From UBA1858 sp045106935 (GTDB lineage Bacteria > Pseudomonadota > Gammaproteobacteria > UBA4575): 64,000 nucleotides of DNA. This document shows positions 18,901 through 27,273 of the stretch, piece by piece. Every line of letters starts with the position of its first letter. Positions within the stretch are counted from its first letter, which is position 1. A program made the translations under genes and the position numbers. Location of the stretch: the NCBI GenBank assembly GCA_045106935.1, contig JBGCFN010000016.1, positions 52,208 through 116,207 of the forward strand. The letters are read 5' to 3'. The notes under the pieces were generated by a model, which ran no database searches, had not been told where the DNA came from, and worked only from the letters and a program-made list of their open reading frames with translations.

Positions 18901-21338
18901 GCATCCAACGAAGCTTGCTTAATCACCTCGATTAATTTATCAACATCAATATCATTTTCTTGAGTTGGATTTTTAAGCTGCTGCACTAGTACCGGCATGC
19001 AATCAGCACCCTGCTGCAATAGAGATTGCTTTTGCTGTGAAATAGCTTCTTTCTTACCTAAACATTTATTACAAAGATTTTCATATTCCCAAGCCAGTTC
19101 TGACAATAACGCCGCACCAACAAAACGACCACTTCCTTTCAATGTGTGATATCCACGGCGCATACTTGAAAAGCTTTCCCACGCTTTTTGATCATTTTTC
19201 CACGCATGCCAATGGCTTTTAATATCAATAACAACCTGTTCGGCTTCTTCTATAAATGTATCTACCATGACGGGATCTGCTTCACCCGTTAGCACCGCCA
19301 ATGATTGACTCACTGGCTCAACAACTGAACTTGCCTCTTCCAGCGCAGACACCTCATTGCTACTATCTTCACCCGCTTCATCGATGATGATCAAATCATC
19401 TAATTCATGCACCGCTTCATTGCCATCATGAGCGACATCATTTAAATCTGGTAGCTCATCAATTTCATCTTGCTGATCAGCATCATAAGCAGAAGCATCA
19501 ATGGACTGATCCATATCAAACTCTAACTCAGCATCTTCGACCATAATTGTAGAATCGAAATCAAGATCAACATTGACTTCTTCATCCACGATTTCTACTG
19601 ACTCAGACTTGCTTTTGTCTTGTAACGAATCATTTTGTGAAATTCTTAATAACGCTTGCTCACAATGCTCTAATATTTGTTCTGCATAAGGCACTCTTGA
19701 TTCTAACTGCTCAAAATAGCATTGCATGCCAACCACACAATCAGCCAGATCATTCAGCGCTTCATTTTCACTATCAATGTCTTTTTCAAACCGATCTGAG
19801 GCAATGTAATTTGCAACACCATTAATTAATGCAGTTGGACTAGTCAGGTCAATAACACTTATAACACTGCTAATCTCTCTTATATTTTGCACGCATTTCT
19901 GTGTTTTATCTTGATCATAAGCAATATGCACTACATCAGTGAGCATTTCTTTAGTTTGCTCAATGCGCAGTAATACTTCCGAGATCGTTACACTAAACGC
20001 AGCTTTATGTTCATTATTACTATCGCCAATCTCAAATCGTGAATTATTATCGTTTTGATTGCCTGTGGTCCCTTGAAAATTAATTCGATACTCAATAAAG
20101 TTACTGATGCATGTTTCTATCTCAAGGATCACTTCTGATACGCCAAGCAAGACTAGCTCGACATCCTCCTGCTCACCAGATTTCAATAACTCTACTTCAT
20201 GTAATTGATGCTCAGCTTTACTCCTATACTCTTCAATTCCAATCATTGATAAAGTATCACTGATTCTTTGCAAGCCAGTATACAATCGTTCAATTTGCCC
20301 CTGCTCACTGAGATTACTGTGAATAAATAATTCAATACAATCTTTTGCACTGGCAACATCTTCTAACAATGCTTTAGAGACTGTAATCAGCACCTCACTA
20401 GAAGGAGCACTCAACTGCTCTCGAATCTCTATCATATCCTGCTGCTGTGGCACTTGTTCATTCAAGCGGTATGACTCTTTCACCTGATTGACAATACGAC
20501 CCCTATTATCCGAAATTGCAATATAATAAAGAATATTCTTAATAATACTTTCATCAAAATTTCTTGAGAATTCGCTCTCACCGATTTCAATTAATAGTTT
20601 TATTTGTTTATCGAGCTTATTAAACAACAATGCAATGCTGGCATTAAATGTGATTGCATTAATTGCAACTGATTGTGAAAGCGCGCTCGCTAGCCACCAT
20701 AGCTTTTGACCGGCATCAGACTTGCTCGCTCGCTGCAATCTTATTGATAATTTACATAACTGCGCAGCTGCTGTCGGAACATCCTTGCCATTAACACAAG
20801 CTAATAATGTTTTCTGGAAATTAGTCCTAATCACTCTCAACCAGTTACCATCTGCTTCTTCAGTGTTTTGCAGCATACTTTCCGGCGCAGATACACCATC
20901 CACATTTGGGAAAAATAATACATTTTCAGATAGTAATGCTTTGTCTCTAGATGCACGCAAGTCATTTAATAATGGCATCAATACCAGCGGCACATCGCGA
21001 TTTCCTGCCTCAACATGACTCAAGTATTCACTCAAGCGTATGATAGATCTTGAAACGACATCCTGAGCTTCTTCAACTCTTGCCGCACTGCCATCAACTA
21101 ACATCTGAATCACTTTAATAGTTTCATCAGCCAGCAATACGCCACCATGGACTTGCATAATCTGTAATGTATTCGAGGCAGCACTCAAATGTTTAATCGA
21201 GTATTTCAGTTTTGTTAAATTTGCATTGTCTTCTATATATGCCTCAATAGATTGGCTTGCTTCTGAAATTAAGCTATCTACTTCTACTTTTGTAGCAGTA
21301 ATTGCTCTTTGCTCCAGTGCTTGTAAGACTCTACGCAT
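15927..21338 (-). CDS. chpA: ChpA: multi-Hpt hybrid CheA-type kinase of type IV pilus chemotaxis
   Basis: An 1803-residue hybrid kinase. About 1-560 is the FimL-like N-terminal region with no phospho-site. Three Hpt domains follow with phospho-accepting histidines H731 (HTLKGSGR), H885 (HTMRGSAQ) and H1042 (HTLKGSSR). A long acidic linker lies around 590-690. The dimerisation segment is near 1210-1330, then the ATPase domain (N-box RNSVGHGIE about 1394, GRGVGMDIV about 1489), a CheW domain (about 1515-1650) and a C-terminal receiver with DIEMPRMDG (Asp about 1736). Pseudomonas ChpA is longer and has more Hpt-like domains. AAGGA precedes the ATG. It should phosphorylate PilG and PilH to control pilus extension and retraction. 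Confidence 0.93.
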   Translation of the reverse strand: MRRVLQALEQRAITATKVEVDSLISEASQSIEAYIEDNANLTKLKYSIKHLSAASNTLQIMQVHGGVLLADETIKVIQMLVDGSAARVEEAQDVVSRSIIRLSEYLSHVEAGNRDVPLVLMPLLNDLRASRDKALLSENVLFFPNVDGVSAPESMLQNTEEADGNWLRVIRTNFQKTLLACVNGKDVPTAAAQLCKLSIRLQRASKSDAGQKLWWLASALSQSVAINAITFNASIALLFNKLDKQIKLLIEIGESEFSRNFDESIIKNILYYIAISDNRGRIVNQVKESYRLNEQVPQQQDMIEIREQLSAPSSEVLITVSKALLEDVASAKDCIELFIHSNLSEQGQIERLYTGLQRISDTLSMIGIEEYRSKAEHQLHEVELLKSGEQEDVELVLLGVSEVILEIETCISNFIEYRINFQGTTGNQNDNNSRFEIGDSNNEHKAAFSVTISEVLLRIEQTKEMLTDVVHIAYDQDKTQKCVQNIREISSVISVIDLTSPTALINGVANYIASDRFEKDIDSENEALNDLADCVVGMQCYFEQLESRVPYAEQILEHCEQALLRISQNDSLQDKSKSESVEIVDEEVNVDLDFDSTIMVEDAELEFDMDQSIDASAYDADQQDEIDELPDLNDVAHDGNEAVHELDDLIIIDEAGEDSSNEVSALEEASSVVEPVSQSLAVLTGEADPVMVDTFIEEAEQVVIDIKSHWHAWKNDQKAWESFSSMRRGYHTLKGSGRFVGAALLSELAWEYENLCNKCLGKKEAISQQKQSLLQQGADCMPVLVQQLKNPTQENDIDVDKLIEVIKQASLDAVVTTQNEKTSEQEQQVSTSGDLQLSEQIQDELTGIFAVEATQHLKVMRDAVGEDDRSSNDIRIDEELLRIVHTMRGSAQTAGVQHISDLCCPLEEIIAIAIKNNVEFTDDQAKLVQLCVKQIESDLSKVEKSEEIVDLDPTLLSQMKAFNNELLGKYSKHDAEKQTFEVSKQPSRSSMVDESEARDEELCEIFFEEAEDVLSDCQGSLQRLKATPDDIDAISELQRQFHTLKGSSRMAGFTTIGELSHVTESLLVALSDESNDKENSLKLLQRVLDTLHANVETAQRQQNIYLDDALVAELQSASGLQNESKHSAVEVESAEVSGVINESAEELADELNLNANVSRADENVTQEVTVESSDKTIHEQPALKKFINIENNNDEISKSQDKHEVVRVPADVLDVLVNDAGEVNIQRSRLEQVFISFAASSSELGQTIGRLREQLRKLEMETEAQILFKHADDQENLPDFDPLELDRYSDIQQLSRSLAESVDDLSNIKEMFMNHMQDGEDVLINQKVVTSNLQDNLLHTRMIGFDTVEQRLQRIVRQTASELNKQVDLVIQGGDIEIDRRVLNGVITSIEHILRNSVGHGIETPDVRVESSKPARGQIRIDIAREGSEISITIKDDGAGIDPQKVRAKAIESGLIQAASKMTKDEVLQLIFKPGLSTASTVSKIAGRGVGMDIVDKDIRRLGGSIETRSEITKGAKFILRLPFTLAVSHALLIKAGKEMYALTLSGVEGVIQLPAFELKDIFNSDEPKYTYAGHDYSFHHLASLLQGGALYFEDENAQCPVILVRMGEHRLALLVEATYGNKEIVVKPLASHFSQSQGISGATILGDGSVALILDIPWIARLIQTRTSADAVVVSETPENDTDEEATIMVVDDSITIRKVTTRFLERNNYKVVTAKDGVDALQKLQKIMPDVVLLDIEMPRMDGYELATQMRKEERLANIPIIMITSRTGDKHRNRAMELGVNSYLGKPYNEAQLLERIESF

Positions 21339-21372
21339 GCTTGTCCTTCTAAGAAATTCTATTTATTTATAC

Positions 21373-22710
21373 TTATGATGCCATCTTCTGTTCAGACACA
21401 TGTCTTTCAGACTCATGCCCACCCAACTCTGACGATTCATTTTCTGGCAACTTAAATCCAGCCACAGATTTCTTAAGTCCGTTTGATAACACAGTAAGCT
21501 CACTCACTGAACTTGCTGTTTTGCTTGCACTAGTCGAAGTTTGCACTGTAATGTCTTGAATAACATTCATTGTCGACGCTACATTGGTTGAAGCTTGCGA
21601 TTGCTTTGTAGCAGCCGTAGAAATATTTTGAATCAAGCCACTTAAGTTTGCCGATACTGTTTCAATTTCGGTTAATGCTTCACCCGCATCCTCTGCAAGT
21701 CGTGCACCATTAACTACGTTTGTCGTGCTTTGCTCCATCGAATCAACTGCTTCATTAATATCGCTCTGAATTGTTTTCACTAACGCTTCAATTTGCTTGG
21801 TTGCATTACCCGCACGCTCAGCCAATCGTTGCACCTCATCCGCGACTACTGCAAAACCTCGTCCCGCCTCACCGGCACTTGATGCTTGAATTGCGGCATT
21901 CAATGCTAAGATATTAGTTTGATCTGCAATCTCATCAATCAAGCTCACCATATTTCCGATTTCTTGTGAGCTTTCGCCTAAACGTTTAATACGTTTCGAT
22001 GTTTCTTGAATTTGTTCACGAATTGTATCCATGCCATCAATTGTGCGGCTTACTGTTTGCGCGCCTTTATGCGCAATATCCACTGACTTTTGCGCGACTT
22101 CTGCAGAAGTATTTGCGTTCTTTGATACATGTTGAATAGATGTAGCCATTTCTGTAATCGCAGATGTTGCATTTGCAATTTCTCTTGATTGAATCTGACT
22201 TGAATCAGTCAGCTGACGCGTAATATCTTGAGTCGATACAGCCGCATGAGATACCTGCACAGCAGTCCTGTTAATAGTTGTAACAAGATTACGTAATGCG
22301 TCTATTGAATAATTAACCGAGTCTGCGATTGCACCAGTGATATCTTCAGTGACTGTAGTGTGTACAGTTAGATCACCTTCAGCAAGATTTGTCATTTCGT
22401 CTAGTAACAGCAAAATTGCTTGTTGGTTTCGCTTATTTTGTTCATCTATCGCATGTAGCTGCTTCTTAACACGCGTACTCCAGCGCCAACTAAAACTTAA
22501 CAGCAGCGCCATCATAGAAACCCCTACAAGAAATGTTACCCCTGCAACCATTGCGCGTTCTGTTTCTACAATCAATGAAGGTATTAATATCGCAACACAT
22601 AATACTGCCAATGAGCACACTACGCCTACAGATAACCCAATTAACATATAAAATGTTTTCCGGTCTTTCTGATCCATAGAGTTATGTGGAACTATTTTTG
22701 GTACTGCCAT
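21373..22710 (-). CDS. pilJ: PilJ-type methyl-accepting protein without periplasmic sensor
   Basis: A 445-residue chemoreceptor in the pilG-H-I-J-chpA order. Two hydrophobic segments (about 19-43 and 55-76) are separated by only about 11 residues, so almost nothing projects into the periplasm. A HAMP-like segment follows (LTVHTTVTEDITGAIADS), then a long signalling coiled coil with the hairpin tip IGNMVSLIDEIADQTNILALNAA (tip at about 260-285). Pseudomonas PilJ is about 680 residues and has a large periplasmic domain. A strong GGAGG lies six bases before the ATG. Cytoplasmic or membrane-borne signals, or contact with other proteins, must replace ligand sensing. Confidence 0.88.
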   Translation of the reverse strand: MAVPKIVPHNSMDQKDRKTFYMLIGLSVGVVCSLAVLCVAILIPSLIVETERAMVAGVTFLVGVSMMALLLSFSWRWSTRVKKQLHAIDEQNKRNQQAILLLLDEMTNLAEGDLTVHTTVTEDITGAIADSVNYSIDALRNLVTTINRTAVQVSHAAVSTQDITRQLTDSSQIQSREIANATSAITEMATSIQHVSKNANTSAEVAQKSVDIAHKGAQTVSRTIDGMDTIREQIQETSKRIKRLGESSQEIGNMVSLIDEIADQTNILALNAAIQASSAGEAGRGFAVVADEVQRLAERAGNATKQIEALVKTIQSDINEAVDSMEQSTTNVVNGARLAEDAGEALTEIETVSANLSGLIQNISTAATKQSQASTNVASTMNVIQDITVQTSTSASKTASSVSELTVLSNGLKKSVAGFKLPENESSELGGHESERHVSEQKMAS

Positions 22711-22727
22711 CCTTAACCTCCAAAGTA

Positions 22728-22741
22728 CTTACATATGTAAG
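22728..22741. promoter_or_regulatory. Perfect 14-bp palindrome upstream of pilJ
   Basis: CTTACATATGTAAG reads identically on both strands and lies 18 bp from the pilJ start, just before its ribosome-binding site, in the 119-bp gap after pilI. It could be an operator giving pilJ separate control, or the stem of a small leader hairpin. No regulator is assigned. Confidence 0.4.
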
Positions 22742-22829
22742 CATGCTTCCGTTCTGTTTAACTTTCACTCACCACAATCAAATCAACGTTAACTCGACTT
22801 AATTATTGCACCTATATTTCTACTGATTA

Positions 22830-23366
22830 CTAGTTGTAATTTTTTTGCGCTTCTGTAAATCGTTCATCATTGATCATCTTATTGAAGTCACACACTCCGA
22901 AATAGACATCATCTTCTTTATATATTCCAGAAAGGTAATTCACCAGACTGCTATCCCAGTGGGTCGGATAACTGTCTTCAAATTCGCTTTTCTGTAAATT
23001 CATGAGTCCCACCGCATGATCTACTACGAAACCCAAAAAATTCGAACCAACTTTATTTGCAACAATTCTTCGCTTACCAATTTTTTTTATTGGGTCAGCA
23101 TTGAATAAGAAATTCTTTAAATCAATTAACGTTAACAACTGGCCTCTACGACTCGCAATACCTAATAACCAAGGGCGCGATATAGGCATGCGTGAATAAT
23201 TTATTTGCGAAATGATTTCTGTAGTGTCATCTAACGGCAGCAACAAATCATATCGGCCAACTCTAAAATGCAATGTCCTCATCACCGAGCTGCCTGTTGC
23301 TAATACCGAACCTGAATCAGAAGAAAACTTTTGGTCCAGTTCGCTTAAATAGTTAAATGCTGTCAT
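22830..23366 (-). CDS. pilI: PilI, CheW-like adaptor
   Basis: A 178-residue CheW-type adaptor. It begins MTAFNYLSELDQKF, resembling Pseudomonas PilI, and has HFRVGRYDLLLPLDDTTEII followed by PWLLGIASRRGQLLTLIDL, the canonical CheW core where receptor and kinase bind. It should join PilJ and ChpA into a signalling array at the inner membrane. The ATG at 23366 is preferred, 12 bp after pilH; a TTG at 23381 would overlap pilH by four bases. Neither choice has a strong ribosome-binding site, so translation is probably coupled to pilH. Confidence 0.9.
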   Translation of the reverse strand: MTAFNYLSELDQKFSSDSGSVLATGSSVMRTLHFRVGRYDLLLPLDDTTEIISQINYSRMPISRPWLLGIASRRGQLLTLIDLKNFLFNADPIKKIGKRRIVANKVGSNFLGFVVDHAVGLMNLQKSEFEDSYPTHWDSSLVNYLSGIYKEDDVYFGVCDFNKMINDERFTEAQKNYN

Positions 23367-23377
23367 CAGTCTTGTTA

Positions 23378-23740
23378 TCAATTAATATGGTTTTTAATCG
23401 AATCGAGTAACGACTTCCCGTCAACCGGTTTAGTTATATAGGCTTTCGCACCTTGTCGACTCGCCCATACTTGGTCTGTTTGGTCACTCTTGGTACTTAC
23501 CATGAGAATTGGTATATCTGCTGTTTCTGGAGATTTCGTTAAAAATCGAGTGGCTTGAAACCCATTCATTCCAGGCATCACCACATCCATTAGGATTAGA
23601 TCTGGGTGTTTTAGCTTTGCCATCTCAATACCTTGCTCGGCATTTTCTGCAAGACTAATATCGTACCCATTTTCTGATAAGACACTTTTTAAAAAATGTC
23701 TTTCGGTTGGCGAATCATCAACAATTAATATGTGAGCCAT
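23378..23740 (-). CDS. pilH: PilH, single-domain response regulator
   Basis: A 120-residue CheY-like receiver. Acidic pocket D8-D9 (IVDDSP), phospho-acceptor D52 in LILMDVVMPGMNG, the switch Ser/Thr in MVSTKSD and the invariant Lys in TKPVDGK are all present. In Pseudomonas, PilH is phosphorylated by ChpA, and loss of it raises cAMP and alters retraction and twitching. It lies 23 bp after pilG and directly before pilI. Length and motifs are standard. Confidence 0.93.
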   Translation of the reverse strand: MAHILIVDDSPTERHFLKSVLSENGYDISLAENAEQGIEMAKLKHPDLILMDVVMPGMNGFQATRFLTKSPETADIPILMVSTKSDQTDQVWASRQGAKAYITKPVDGKSLLDSIKNHIN

Positions 23741-23763
23741 AAATTAATCTCGTTATTTCCTAA

Positions 23764-24213
23764 TTACGCTTGTTCGCTACTTGCATGTCGGTTAACCGCT
23801 TGCAACAGATCATCTCGAGTAAAAGGTTTTGTCAAATACTCCTCTGACCCGACGATGCGCCCTCTGGCCTTATCAAATATGCTATCTTTACTCGTCAGCA
23901 TAATCACCGGAGTATCTCTGAACTGGCGATTGTTTTTAATTAACGTACAAGTTTGATACCCATCCAACCGAGGCATCATAATGTCTACGAAAATGATGTC
24001 AGGTTTATTCACCGCGATTATGGCTAGTGCTTCAAAACCGTCTTCAGCTGTTAGCACGTCACAACCCTCTTTGCTCAGCAATGTCTCTGCAGATTTTCTA
24101 ATTGTCTTACTATCGTCAATAATCATCACCTTAAGCGATGACAGATCAGCTGAATTTGACTGTTGAAGTTCAGGTAATGAACTTTCCTCTATATTTTGTG
24201 CTCCCAATTTCAT
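23764..24213 (-). CDS. pilG: PilG, response regulator driving pilus extension and cAMP control
   Basis: A 149-residue receiver with a 27-residue N-terminal tail that is Ser/Gln/Glu-rich. Acidic pair D33-D34 (IIDDSKTIRKS), phospho-acceptor D77 in FVDIMMPRLDGYQT, TSKDS and TKPFTRDD are canonical. The N-terminal tail separates PilG from PilH and is typical of the family. In the Pil-Chp pathway PilG acts through partners on PilB and the adenylate cyclase. It is the first gene of the leftward operon, divergent from gshB across 185 bp. GGAG lies unusually close to the ATG. Confidence 0.93.
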   Translation of the reverse strand: MKLGAQNIEESSLPELQQSNSADLSSLKVMIIDDSKTIRKSAETLLSKEGCDVLTAEDGFEALAIIAVNKPDIIFVDIMMPRLDGYQTCTLIKNNRQFRDTPVIMLTSKDSIFDKARGRIVGSEEYLTKPFTRDDLLQAVNRHASSEQA

Positions 24214-24219
24214 TCTCCA

Positions 24220-24239
24220 GAGCTGTTATCCTGCAGCTC
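24220..24239 (-). promoter_or_regulatory. Inverted repeat at the pilG leader
   Basis: GAGCTG-N8-CAGCTC, with perfect 6-bp arms, ends seven bases before the pilG ATG and directly abuts its GGAG. In the pilG messenger it would form a small hairpin next to the ribosome-binding site. Function is speculative. Confidence 0.3.
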
Positions 24240-24398
24240 AAATCGTTTATATTTAATCAGCCTGAAAGATGGCCGCGATCAAACGAAAATATGTTTTATC
24301 TCCCATATGCACACGTTACTGAACCGAGCGTATACAAGGTAGTCCTAGAACAAACTAAGCCGATATAACGGCAAAAATGCCAGATAGAGGATCAAGGT

Positions 24399-25346
24399 AT
24401 GACAGTAAAAATTGCAGTAATCATGGATCCAATAGAGTCAATCCAACCCTACAAAGACAGCACATTTGCGATGCTATTAGAAGCTCAGCGCAGGTCTTGG
24501 AGTATCCACTACATACGCCCCAACAGCTTATACGTTCTGGATGGAAGGCCATTTGCGCAGGCTACTTCGCTTTCTGTTCAAGATTTACCACAAGATTGGT
24601 TCAAACTAGGAGATTACACAGATACCGAATTATCGGAATTTAATGTCATTCTAATGCGTAAAGACCCACCTTTTAATATGGAGTATATCTATACGACATA
24701 CGTCTTAGAATTAGCTCAACAGGCAGGCGCCTGTGTCGTCAATAATCCCTCTGCATTGCGCAATTTGAATGAAAAATTTTCCATTCTGGATTATCCAAAT
24801 ATATGCACACCAACCTTAGTGACACGTGACAGAGACAGAATTAATCTGTTTATTAACACGCATAACGACGTGGTTGTTAAACCGTTAGATGCGATGGGAG
24901 GAGAATCTATATTTAAAGTCTCACCCAATGACTCAAATAAAAATTCAATTATTGACCAAATTACCGACAAAGGCGCAACGACTATCATGGCGCAACGTTT
25001 CATCCCTGAAATCAGTCAAGGTGACAAAAGAATTTTAATAGTTAACGGCGAGCCGATTGATTACGCATTTGCACGAATCCCCGCATCAGGTGAGTTCCGT
25101 GGCAATCTTGCCGCGGGAGGTTCAGGACATGGGATACCGTTAAGCAACAAAGACCGGCAGATTTGCACAGAAATAAAAACAACTTTAGTAGATAATGGAA
25201 TATTATTTGCTGGTATTGATGTTATAGGGTCCTATTTAACGGAGATTAATATAACCAGCCCTACGTGTATTCGAGAACTTGACTCACAATTCAATCTAAA
25301 TATTAGTGGCATATTATTCGACCAAATTGAGACATTGTTAGACTAA
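24399..25346 (+). CDS. gshB: Glutathione synthetase
   Basis: A 315-residue prokaryotic GshB, an ATP-grasp enzyme joining gamma-glutamylcysteine and glycine. VKIAVIMDPIESIQPYKDST is the conserved N-terminus, where substrate binds. VLMRKDPPFNMEYIYTTYVLE, VVKPLDAMGGESIF and GDKRILIVNGEP follow in order. The C-terminus INITSPTCIRELD completes the metal and nucleotide site. The start ATG at 24399 follows AGAGGATCAAGG. gshB beside pilG and tonB is a conserved gammaproteobacterial neighbourhood. The gene reads towards tonB, 36 bp away. Confidence 0.96.
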   Translation: MTVKIAVIMDPIESIQPYKDSTFAMLLEAQRRSWSIHYIRPNSLYVLDGRPFAQATSLSVQDLPQDWFKLGDYTDTELSEFNVILMRKDPPFNMEYIYTTYVLELAQQAGACVVNNPSALRNLNEKFSILDYPNICTPTLVTRDRDRINLFINTHNDVVVKPLDAMGGESIFKVSPNDSNKNSIIDQITDKGATTIMAQRFIPEISQGDKRILIVNGEPIDYAFARIPASGEFRGNLAAGGSGHGIPLSNKDRQICTEIKTTLVDNGILFAGIDVIGSYLTEINITSPTCIRELDSQFNLNISGILFDQIETLLD

Positions 25347-25382
25347 TCATCATTCATGCTTCGAGATTTTAATTACATTTAA

Positions 25383-26255
25383 ATGACCAAAACTATCACC
25401 GCACCAAAAGTATCTTCTAACGATAGAATAAGTTTTACTCTATTGTTAGCAATTGCTTTTCATGCGCTTTTAATTCTAGGCCTCGGATTTGAATTAATAA
25501 GAAATCACTCAGCACCACCCTCTTCAATTGAGGTTATCCTAACAAAAACTCAAAATGTTGATGCTCCAGATGACGCTAAGGTGCTTGCAGAACACAATCA
25601 AGCTCAAAGCGGAAGTGTTGATTTCGATGCTCGCCCAACTTCCCCTTCAGTGACTAAACAAACACTACAAGGCAACCATCAAACCAGCAGCCCGGAAATG
25701 ACGCAAGACTCGGCCCGTGCAATTGAAAACGATATGGTTGTACATCAAGACAACCCTGATGATGAAAATATTTCCAGTCAAGTCACGGAAGAAAAACAAT
25801 CAAAGATTGACCAAGATGAACTTCGCAAAAACCAACAGAACATCGCTCAATTGGTCTCTGAACTGAGTAAAGAAAAACAGTTATATGCCAAACGTCCACG
25901 CATTAATCATATAGATACATTAAGTGCTAAATCTGCTATTGAAGCTAAATACATTAAAGACTGGGTTCAAAAAGTAGAAATTATCGGCAACCTTAATTAT
26001 CCAAACCAAGCCAAACAGAAAAAACTTTCTGGTACATTAATACTTAGCGTTCTTGTGAATAACGATGGTTCTGTCATATCTTCTAGCGTGCAACAGAAAT
26101 CAGGTGAAAAATTATTAGATGACGCTGCAATCAAAGTTGTACGTTTAGCTGCCCCATATAAGCAATTTCCAAAAGAAATGCGCGAACAATATGATCAACT
26201 CATGATAACTCGCACTTGGGTTTATCACAGTGACAACAAATTGAGCACGCAGTAA
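25383..26255 (+). CDS. tonB: TonB-family energy transducer
   Basis: A 290-residue TonB-like protein. A single N-terminal membrane segment (about 17-36, FTLLLAIAFHALLILGLGF, containing the His of the TonB anchor) is followed by a polar, mostly disordered spacer (about 45-190) and a C-terminal TonB domain (about 198-285, with NLNYPNQAKQKKLSGTL and VNNDGSVISSSVQQ). It couples proton-motive force from ExbB-ExbD to outer-membrane receptors. The spacer lacks the usual Pro-Lys/Pro-Glu runs. Sited between gshB and yqgE, as the TonB homologue in Pseudomonas (PA0406) is; that homologue has been linked to pilus function rather than iron. Confidence 0.88.
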   Translation: MTKTITAPKVSSNDRISFTLLLAIAFHALLILGLGFELIRNHSAPPSSIEVILTKTQNVDAPDDAKVLAEHNQAQSGSVDFDARPTSPSVTKQTLQGNHQTSSPEMTQDSARAIENDMVVHQDNPDDENISSQVTEEKQSKIDQDELRKNQQNIAQLVSELSKEKQLYAKRPRINHIDTLSAKSAIEAKYIKDWVQKVEIIGNLNYPNQAKQKKLSGTLILSVLVNNDGSVISSSVQQKSGEKLLDDAAIKVVRLAAPYKQFPKEMREQYDQLMITRTWVYHSDNKLSTQ

Positions 26256-26264
26256 GTCATACTC

Positions 26265-26837
26265 GTGACAGATAATAATACTTCTCTACGCTCACAAATA
26301 CTCATAGCGATGCCATCGCTTCATGATCCATATTTTTCTAAATCCATTATTATTATTTGTGAACATAGCGCAGAAGATGGCGCGATGGGATTTGTTCTTA
26401 ATCAACCAACTTCCTTAGACATATACCAGCTAATTAAAGCGGACGACGCCTACAAAAATAAAAATGATGCATTATTATCAACCCGTATCTTCTCAGGCGG
26501 CCCACTAGAGACAGAACGCGGATTCATATTGCATGATTGTAATGATAAACGTGAGTCTACTATACAAGTGGCATCTTCATTATTTCTTACGTCATCAGCT
26601 GAAATTTTAGATGAAATAGTTGCAAACAAAGGGCCTGACAATAAAGTCATTGCTTTAGGTTACGCAGGCTGGTCGCCTGGACAGCTCGAGGCTGAAATAT
26701 CCGCCAATTCATGGTTAATTACCGAATATCAACCACAGTTAGTGTTCGACACTCCTTCGGAGCAACAATGGTTGGCAGCAGGAAAGCTGCTTGGAATTGA
26801 TTTAAATTTACTAAACAGTCAGCCCGGACATGCCTAA
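26265..26837 (+). CDS. yqgE: YqgE/AlgH family protein (UPF0301)
   Basis: A 190-residue member of UPF0301. Family motifs are LIAMPSLHDPYFSKSIIIIC, GAMGFVLNQPT, FSGGPLETERGFILH and ALGYAGWSPGQLEAEI. The AlgH crystal fold is known from related proteins but no firm molecular function is. It starts with GTG at 26265, ten bases after tonB, and its last eight bases overlap ruvX. The gene pair yqgE-yqgF is conserved over most proteobacteria. Confidence 0.93.
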   Translation: MTDNNTSLRSQILIAMPSLHDPYFSKSIIIICEHSAEDGAMGFVLNQPTSLDIYQLIKADDAYKNKNDALLSTRIFSGGPLETERGFILHDCNDKRESTIQVASSLFLTSSAEILDEIVANKGPDNKVIALGYAGWSPGQLEAEISANSWLITEYQPQLVFDTPSEQQWLAAGKLLGIDLNLLNSQPGHA

Positions 26838-27273
26838 TTCTACAACTCAGCATCATGTGTACCTCGCTTTTGATTTTGGCGAACGTCGTACGGGTGTAGC
26901 TTTAGGCCAAAGTATCACTGGCAGTGCACGCCCCCTATCAACCATCCTTAGCACCGATAAACAAATAAACTGGGAGCAAATCGATTTGCTATTAAAAGAA
27001 TGGCAACCCTCTCAATTGATCGTTGGAGTGCCGGGAGATGCGAATGAAAACAAGGCTTTACGTAAAAAAATCACTCGTTTCTGCACTGATCTTGCGGCCA
27101 GATCAGGGTTACCCGTTGACACACATGATGAAACGCTCACCTCTGATGAAGCTTATTTACACCTAAAAAATAAACGGCAAAACGTAAAAGGTAAAATAAA
27201 CAAACAAGACATCGATCAAATTGCAGCCGCAATTTTGTTGGAATCATGGATGAGTGTTAACCTACCTAGATGA
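26830..27273 (+). CDS. ruvX: Holliday-junction resolvase-like / pre-16S rRNA nuclease (YqgF)
   Basis: A 147-residue YqgF with an RNase H-like fold. The first acidic residue is in AFDFGERRTGVALGQ, the second region is VGVPGDANENKALRK with the downstream DTHDETLTSDEA, and the last Asp is in KQDIDQIAAAILLE. E. coli YqgF processes the 5' end of 16S rRNA. It overlaps yqgE by eight bases and pyrR by four (ATGA), so the three are coupled. Length is standard. Confidence 0.94.
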   Translation: MPNSTTQHHVYLAFDFGERRTGVALGQSITGSARPLSTILSTDKQINWEQIDLLLKEWQPSQLIVGVPGDANENKALRKKITRFCTDLAARSGLPVDTHDETLTSDEAYLHLKNKRQNVKGKINKQDIDQIAAAILLESWMSVNLPR

